Source: Patescibacteria group bacterium
GTDB lineage: Bacteria > Patescibacteriota > UBA1384
Length of the DNA stretch: 8,643 bases
Assembly: GCA_017992655.1 (NCBI GenBank)
Contig: JAGOOF010000023.1
Span: forward strand, 1 to 8,643
Direction: 5' to 3'
How positions within the stretch are numbered: position 1 is the stretch's first letter; every line of letters begins with the position of its first letter. The position numbers and the translations under genes are program-made. Under the pieces are notes generated by a model. The model saw only the letters and a list, made by a program, of their open reading frames with translations, did no database searches and was not told the origin of the DNA. Shown here piece after piece: positions 5,056-8,643 of this stretch.

Positions 5056-6831
5056 CTAGTCGATATAGTAGTTGTTTAGTAGCCATTTCGCGATAGAACC
5101 AAACGTAGGAGCGGCAGAGCTTTCTGCAAACTCCACGTTTGCGGGACGATCCAGTTTAACAAGCATAACAAATTTGGGGTCGTCGGCGGGAGCATAGCCA
5201 ATAAAAGAGCCGATATGGGCATTTTCGTCGTAGCCACCGCTTTCTTTTGCCACTTGCGCAGTACCAGTTTTTCCCGCCACGCGAAAGCCTTCCACGGCAG
5301 CTTTCTTGCCATGTCCTTTTTCCACTACATTAACAAGCATTTCTTTGATCTCCTCGGCAGTTTCAGCGGAAACAACCTGTCTTACTTCTTGTGTTTCTAT
5401 TTTTTTCTCCTCGCCAGAGGAACTAACTACCTTGTCTAGCAAGTGAGGTTTTACCAGCTTACCATCGTTTGCTAACACGCTATAAGCCGTTACCATCTGT
5501 ATTGGCGTAACCGATATTCCCTGGCCAAAAGAAATAGTTGCTCTATGAACGTTTCTCCACCTCTTACTATCGAGCAACTTTCCCACACCCTCCGCCCCTA
5601 TATCAATGCCTGTTTTGCTACCAAAGCCAAATTCCGACAAATAGCGCGCCATTGTATCGTTTCCTAATTTATCAGCCACCCATACCATGCCGATGTTGTC
5701 TGAACGTTCAAGAACCTGTGTCATCGTTTCATACCCATAGGCTCTATCCTCGGAGTTATGAATTTCGTAGCCATCGATAGTAACTTGGTTGCTAAAACCG
5801 CCGGGCAAATCTTCGGGAATTGTATCAGGTTCCACCTTTCCTTCGTTAAGTGCGGCCGCCATAATGACTGGCTTCATAATAGAGCCTGGTTCCCACGCGT
5901 TAGTTACAGTTGGATTAATAAATTTCCATTGCTCTTCTTGTGGAAGCTTATTAAACTCATTAGGGTTATAACTTGGTTCGTTTGCCATGGCAAGAATACG
6001 GCCATTTTCAGGCTCCATAACGATCACCGATCCACCTTGAGCGCCATATTTCTCAATTGCATCTTTTAGCTCACGTTCAACAATGAATTGTACAGTACTA
6101 TCAATTGTTAACACTAAATTGACGCCGTCTTGGGCAACCGATGAGTCCATGCCAGCGATTACTCGCCCAAAAGTGTCCTTGAGACCGTAGGTAAGCCCGG
6201 GAATACCCTTTAGCTCACTATTATAATACATTTCTAGCCCCGCCGCTCCCTCTCCTTCGTGGTTTACAAATCCTATAAGCTGTGCCGCCATGCCTCCCTC
6301 TGGGTAATAGCGTACAGAACGAGGGACAACCATCACCCCTTTTAGATTGAGCTCCTTAACAGCGTCTGCTACTTCTTTTTCTACAGATTTTTTAATAGGA
6401 GGTAGATACAGCTTATCGGTCGATAATTTTGTGGTGAGTTCTTCTTTATCGAGATCAGGCAAAACAGAGGCGAGTTTTTCCGCTGTTTCTTCCGGTTCAG
6501 AAACATTGCTTGGTACTGCCGAAATATCGTATTTAGTAACATTAATGGCCAACGGGTATAAATTTCCTATTTTTTTTCCGTCGATACTCCCAAAATTCGC
6601 ACCAGTTTTATCGGAGGCATAAATTACTCCCCTCTCTGCCGTGTTAGTGTATTCCGCGACCTGCTGCTGGTACGCTAAAGCCTTAAAATGATCATATTCG
6701 AAAATTTGTTTTTTCCCAAGTTGAAAAATAAGAAGCCCTAGCATCAAGAAAAAAGCCGCCCCCAAAACTCGTAAACGACTTTTATCCAATGCCGGCTCTG
6801 GACGGCCAAACGCGCTATTATTCGGGTTCAA
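5056..6831 (-). CDS. ftsI: Division-type penicillin-binding protein (FtsI/PBP3-like transpeptidase)
   Basis: This class B PBP cross-links septal peptidoglycan made by FtsW. It has 591 residues: a short cytoplasmic tail, one membrane anchor at about 21-39, a pedestal domain starting at ERGVIYASD (66-74), and a C-terminal transpeptidase domain. The catalytic motifs are all present: SxxK as EPGSIMK (314-320, nucleophile S317, K320), SxN as SDN (377-379), and KTG in AGKTGTAQ (519-526). No PASTA domains follow. The start is TTG, chosen because AGAGGAG lies seven bases upstream (6839-6845) and because it overlaps the ftsL stop by 14 bp, as expected in this operon. The next in-frame ATG (M30) would cut into the anchor. 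The PBP2/RodA-partner role is less likely given the position after ftsL. The stop is TAG, followed by the repeat array. Confidence 0.95.
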   Translation of the reverse strand: MNPNNSAFGRPEPALDKSRLRVLGAAFFLMLGLLIFQLGKKQIFEYDHFKALAYQQQVAEYTNTAERGVIYASDKTGANFGSIDGKKIGNLYPLAINVTKYDISAVPSNVSEPEETAEKLASVLPDLDKEELTTKLSTDKLYLPPIKKSVEKEVADAVKELNLKGVMVVPRSVRYYPEGGMAAQLIGFVNHEGEGAAGLEMYYNSELKGIPGLTYGLKDTFGRVIAGMDSSVAQDGVNLVLTIDSTVQFIVERELKDAIEKYGAQGGSVIVMEPENGRILAMANEPSYNPNEFNKLPQEEQWKFINPTVTNAWEPGSIMKPVIMAAALNEGKVEPDTIPEDLPGGFSNQVTIDGYEIHNSEDRAYGYETMTQVLERSDNIGMVWVADKLGNDTMARYLSEFGFGSKTGIDIGAEGVGKLLDSKRWRNVHRATISFGQGISVTPIQMVTAYSVLANDGKLVKPHLLDKVVSSSGEEKKIETQEVRQVVSAETAEEIKEMLVNVVEKGHGKKAAVEGFRVAGKTGTAQVAKESGGYDENAHIGSFIGYAPADDPKFVMLVKLDRPANVEFAESSAAPTFGSIAKWLLNNYYID

Positions 6832-7120
6832 GGCCTAGCTCCTCTGCTTTTGTTTGCACGCTTTGCAACGATTTAAGACGCATTGCTTCTACCGCCAGCT
6901 CATCTTTACTTTGGTCGATTTTCTCTTTACGGCTTTCTAGGTCGGAAATCGCATAGTTTCGCGTTGCACTTTGGCTTGATTGAGCAAGATAAAATAAAGA
7001 AATTAGCACAATAAATGTGATGCCAAAAATTTTAGTTGACACGGGGCCAATAGACATTGCTCGATTTAAGGTTCTTTTTCGTGCGCCCTCTTGCCACGTT
7101 TTGTTATTTGGTATTAACAA
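6818..7120 (-). CDS. ftsL: FtsL-like septum protein (small single-pass coiled coil)
   Basis: The protein has 100 residues with a basic N-terminus (about 1-30, rich in Lys and Arg), one membrane segment at about 31-47 (IFGITFIVLISLFYLAQ), and a charged heptad-like stretch at about 57-90 suited to a coiled coil. Size, topology and position between rsmH and ftsI match FtsL, the partner of FtsB that activates FtsWI. Sequence conservation in this family is too low for motif proof, so the call rests on topology and synteny; a general FtsB/DivIC-type assignment is possible. The start is TTG with a perfect AGGAGG (7125-7130) four bases upstream. An ATG at 7132 in another frame stops after nine codons. 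The 3' end overlaps ftsI by 14 bp. Confidence 0.82.
   Translation of the reverse strand: MLIPNNKTWQEGARKRTLNRAMSIGPVSTKIFGITFIVLISLFYLAQSSQSATRNYAISDLESRKEKIDQSKDELAVEAMRLKSLQSVQTKAEELGLEPE
6839..6845 (-). promoter_or_regulatory. ftsI ribosome binding site for a TTG start
   Basis: AGAGGAG stands seven bases before TTG 6831. It lies within the last codons of ftsL and supports a coupled, non-ATG start of ftsI. Confidence 0.75.
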
Positions 7121-7124
7121 CTTC

Positions 7125-7130
7125 CCTCCT
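7125..7130 (-). promoter_or_regulatory. ftsL ribosome binding site for a TTG start
   Basis: A perfect AGGAGG precedes TTG 7120 by four bases in the 20-bp gap after rsmH. No ATG in frame is closer than codon 22, so this site fixes the ftsL start. Confidence 0.75.
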
Positions 7131-7140
7131 CATTGATTTA

Positions 7141-8010
7141 TTAATTTTTGGTAGCAACCCTCATTTTCGCGCTTCTTGCTCTCGGGTTACTTTTTGTTTC
7201 ATTTTCTCCGGGCGTAATTGGTTTTTTATTTATTACTACCCAGGGCTCTTTTTTAAAATTGTTTTTAACGATTCTATCTTCCAAACTGTGAAAACTGATT
7301 ACCGCCACTCGACCACCAGGGTTTAACACCGCTGGAATCTGTTGAAAAAATTGTTCCAGGTTTTCAAATTCGTTGTTTACTGCAACTCTTAATGCTTGAA
7401 AAGTTTTTGTTGCTGGGTGAATTTTTCCTCTGTGCGATACCGCGGAGGCAATAATTCTTGCTAAATCTCCACTGCTATTAATGCTTGTGATGTTGCGTTT
7501 AATGAGCGATGCAATACGGCGCGATCTGTACTCATCGGCATTTTGGAAAAGTAAATCTGCCAATTCCTTTTCGTTTAAGCGACGTATAATATCCAAAGCA
7601 GTGTCGCTAGTTTCCTCTTTATCAATACGCATATCGAGGAGATCATCATGTTTGATGCTTATACCGTAGCCTGCGCTATCCAGCTGATAAGAGTTAACAC
7701 CAAGGTCTAATAAAACTCCGTCTACTGCTTCCACCGCGCACGAGCGCACAATATCTGTAATATGCGCGAAATTACCTTGCCTCAACATTACCTGGGGATA
7801 ACGGGAAAGAGGAATATTTTTTTTTGCTTCTTTTAAGGTGCGACTATCTTTCTCAATGGCAATTATTTTTCCTTTCTTGCCCACGCGTCGCGCTAGCTCT
7901 AACCCATGCCCACCAAAACCGAATGTGCCATCGACAAGTATTTGGCCCGACCTCGGGTCAAGATAACGCAGAACCTCCTCAAGGAGGACAGGAATATGTT
8001 TGCAAGCCAT
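7141..8010 (-). CDS. rsmH: 16S rRNA (cytosine(1402)-N(4))-methyltransferase (RsmH/MraW)
   Basis: This SAM-dependent enzyme methylates N4 of C1402 in 16S rRNA at the ribosomal P site. Its 289 residues are slightly short for the family (about 310). Motifs in order are HIPVLLEEVL (5-14), the SAM-binding loop DGTFGFGGHG (27-36), LLDLGVNSYQLD (100-111), LDMRID (125-130), HPATKTFQALRVAVNNE (198-214), ISFHSLEDRIVK (238-249) and the C-terminal NPRARSAKMRVA (275-286). The ATG at 8010 has AAAGGA (8014-8019) three bases upstream, rather close but the only candidate. It is separated from mraZ by 316 bp, which is unusually far for this gene pair, and from ftsL by 20 bp. Confidence 0.97.
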   Translation of the reverse strand: MACKHIPVLLEEVLRYLDPRSGQILVDGTFGFGGHGLELARRVGKKGKIIAIEKDSRTLKEAKKNIPLSRYPQVMLRQGNFAHITDIVRSCAVEAVDGVLLDLGVNSYQLDSAGYGISIKHDDLLDMRIDKEETSDTALDIIRRLNEKELADLLFQNADEYRSRRIASLIKRNITSINSSGDLARIIASAVSHRGKIHPATKTFQALRVAVNNEFENLEQFFQQIPAVLNPGGRVAVISFHSLEDRIVKNNFKKEPWVVINKKPITPGENETKSNPRARSAKMRVATKN

Positions 8011-8025
8011 AAATCCTTTCTTACT

Positions 8026-8044
8026 GGCCGGTAGCGCGGCCGGT
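8026..8044. repeat. Direct heptamer repeat upstream of rsmH
   Basis: GGCCGGT occurs at 8026-8032 and 8038-8044, 12 bp apart start to start and beginning 15 bp upstream of the rsmH ATG. Each copy contains the palindromes GGCC and CCGG, so a small hairpin is possible too. It could be an operator or part of the leader structure. Confidence 0.4.
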
Positions 8045-8167
8045 ATACTATCTCTTGCTTCAATATAAAACGCTGGTTTGCGTCTATATTAGCTTGAGCC
8101 CTCCTTGGGCGTTTTGTGTTGTCAAAATTTTGTGCCTACCCCTCCTTTGTCTGAAAAAAATTTTACA

Positions 8168-8188
8168 CGGGGTTCTCGCGTCAGCGTG
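8168..8188. repeat. Probable relic of the array repeat
   Basis: CGGGGTTCTCG (8168-8178) is identical to the junction of GC-rich module and element in the array, where it occurs twice (near 4819-4829 and 4988-4998). Two bases on, TCAGCGTG (8181-8188) matches 4769-4776 in unit 4. The order of these parts differs from the array. Confidence 0.4.
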
Positions 8189-8250
8189 CAGTTGTCTTCT
8201 TGGTGTATGCGCCAGCCAACTAACCGTTTGCGCGCGAAATAGCGTATTTT

Positions 8251-8295
8251 GGTTTCTGCTCCAAGCGCTGTAATGACAGTGTTTGGAGAGCAACC
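8251..8295 (-). other. Two-tier stem-loop just downstream of mraZ
   Basis: The structure has outer arms GGTT/AACC, a middle stem CTCCAA/TTGGAG (8259-8264 and 8283-8288), a symmetric 3x3 internal loop, and an inner stem CTGT/ACAG with a 4-nt loop. It begins about 31 nt past the mraZ stop in the transcript. No T run follows, so it is not a standard terminator. It may be an RNA processing or stability element in the mraZ-rsmH mRNA. Confidence 0.5.
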
Positions 8296-8326
8296 ACGCT
8301 ACCGTCCAGTTTTAATTGTTAAATGC

Positions 8327-8643
8327 TTACACCCCTAAATCTGTTAATTTTTCCGCGACGTTCTCTGTTTCCTTTAAGGCGTTATCTTGGTAAGCTTGCC
8401 AATCGCTCTCGTTCCAAATCTCTATCCGGTTGTAAAGGCCTGCGATAATTACTGTTCCAGAGAGATTGGCAAATTTACGAAGGTATTGCGGGATGACAAC
8501 ACGCCCTACGCTGTCGATATCCACCGCCATTGCGCCCGCTAGCATATGGCGCACAAACGCGCGTGCGCTGGCATTCGTTAAGGGCAAAGCAGAAAGTTTG
8601 TGGGCGATTTTTTCCCATTCCGCGCTCGCGTAAAGAGTAAGAG
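8327..8643 (-). CDS. mraZ: MraZ transcriptional regulator, 5' end cut by window edge
   Basis: MraZ is an AbrB/SpoVT-fold DNA-binding protein that controls the dcw operon by binding repeats upstream of its own gene; that site lies outside the window. About 105 C-terminal codons are visible of a usual length near 143. The fragment opens with LTLYASAEWEKIAHKLSAL, matching the family's LYP-EWE--E-KL block, continues with PLTNASARAFVRHMLAGA, then carries the second DxxxR-type motif as DSVGRVVIP and the IEIWNESDWQAY segment. It ends in LTDLGV. A TTG at 8587 lies inside this conserved region and is not the start; the frame stays open to the window edge. It is the first gene of the cluster, as is typical. 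Confidence 0.93.
   Translation of the reverse strand, partial: LTLYASAEWEKIAHKLSALPLTNASARAFVRHMLAGAMAVDIDSVGRVVIPQYLRKFANLSGTVIIAGLYNRIEIWNESDWQAYQDNALKETENVAEKLTDLGV

Larger units (their letters stand above)
8011..8326. other. Gene-free gap between mraZ and rsmH with several small structures
   Basis: No open reading frame here looks coding; the longest on the minus strand (8084-8293) has no start signal and no recognisable sequence. Apart from the features listed separately, the gap holds a perfect 10-bp palindrome CAAAATTTTG (8123-8132) and a 4-bp stem GCCC/GGGC around TCCTT (8098-8110). A TTGACA-like hexamer is present on the minus strand (8120-8125), but no -10 box stands at a usual distance. 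The gap could be an untranslated leader for rsmH or the remains of a repeat insertion. Confidence 0.5.

Noticed and set aside
8120..8125. TTGACA -35 box for an rsmH promoter
   Set aside because: The nearest TAATAT-like box lies about 28 bp downstream, far from the 16-18 bp needed.
8084..8293. Small minus-strand gene between mraZ and rsmH
   Set aside because: The 69-residue product is low in hydrophobic structure, has no ribosome binding site, and overlaps the stem-loop and the repeat relic.
8327..8587. mraZ starting at TTG 8587
   Set aside because: The frame stays open to the window edge and the upstream codons encode the conserved MraZ block LYASAEWEKIAHKLSAL, so the gene is truncated by the window.
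620..8643. Alternative genetic code (TGA as glycine), as in some CPR groups
   Set aside because: None of the seven visible stops is TGA, but all genes also read through at full length with the standard code and no in-frame TGA is needed.

Overview
The window is most of a division and cell wall (dcw) gene cluster, and every gene lies on the minus strand. In transcription order, from high to low coordinates, it reads mraZ (5' end cut by the window edge), rsmH (mraW), an ftsL-like gene, ftsI (a class B penicillin-binding protein), a gene-free repeat array of about 700 bp, murF, mraY, murD and ftsW (3' end cut by the window edge). Gene order and near-invariant family motifs make these assignments secure.

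The source looks like a Patescibacteria/CPR (Parcubacteria-type) bacterium. This is inferred from a MurF that begins almost at its P-loop and lacks the usual N-terminal substrate domain, from the style of the PBP N-terminal region (RGVIYASDKTG), and from the compact, overlapping genes. The standard code fits: six of the seven visible stops are TAA and one is TAG. No lineage marker such as rRNA is present, so placement below this level is not possible.

The genes form one pathway. MurD adds D-Glu to UDP-MurNAc-L-Ala, and MurF adds the D-Ala-D-Ala end. MraY moves the phospho-MurNAc-pentapeptide onto the lipid carrier. FtsW polymerises lipid II, FtsI cross-links it at the septum, and FtsL belongs to the complex that activates FtsWI. 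RsmH modifies 16S rRNA and MraZ is the usual dcw regulator. murE, which normally sits between ftsI and murF, is absent here, and the repeat array occupies its place.

The most unusual part is the array at 4318-5015. It holds about a dozen short hairpin elements in mixed, largely alternating orientation. All have GTTC/GAAC outer arms, and in one reading direction a tandem GA/GA mismatch follows. Inner stems differ in sequence yet mostly still pair. Facing elements are joined by spacers of 29 nt (30 in one case), and the two ends of the array are inverted copies of each other. Just downstream, murF has an extended -10 promoter placed so that its mRNA would be leaderless.

The 316-bp gap between mraZ and rsmH has no convincing gene. 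It holds a two-tier stem-loop just after mraZ, a probable relic of the array repeat, and a direct heptamer repeat close to the rsmH start.
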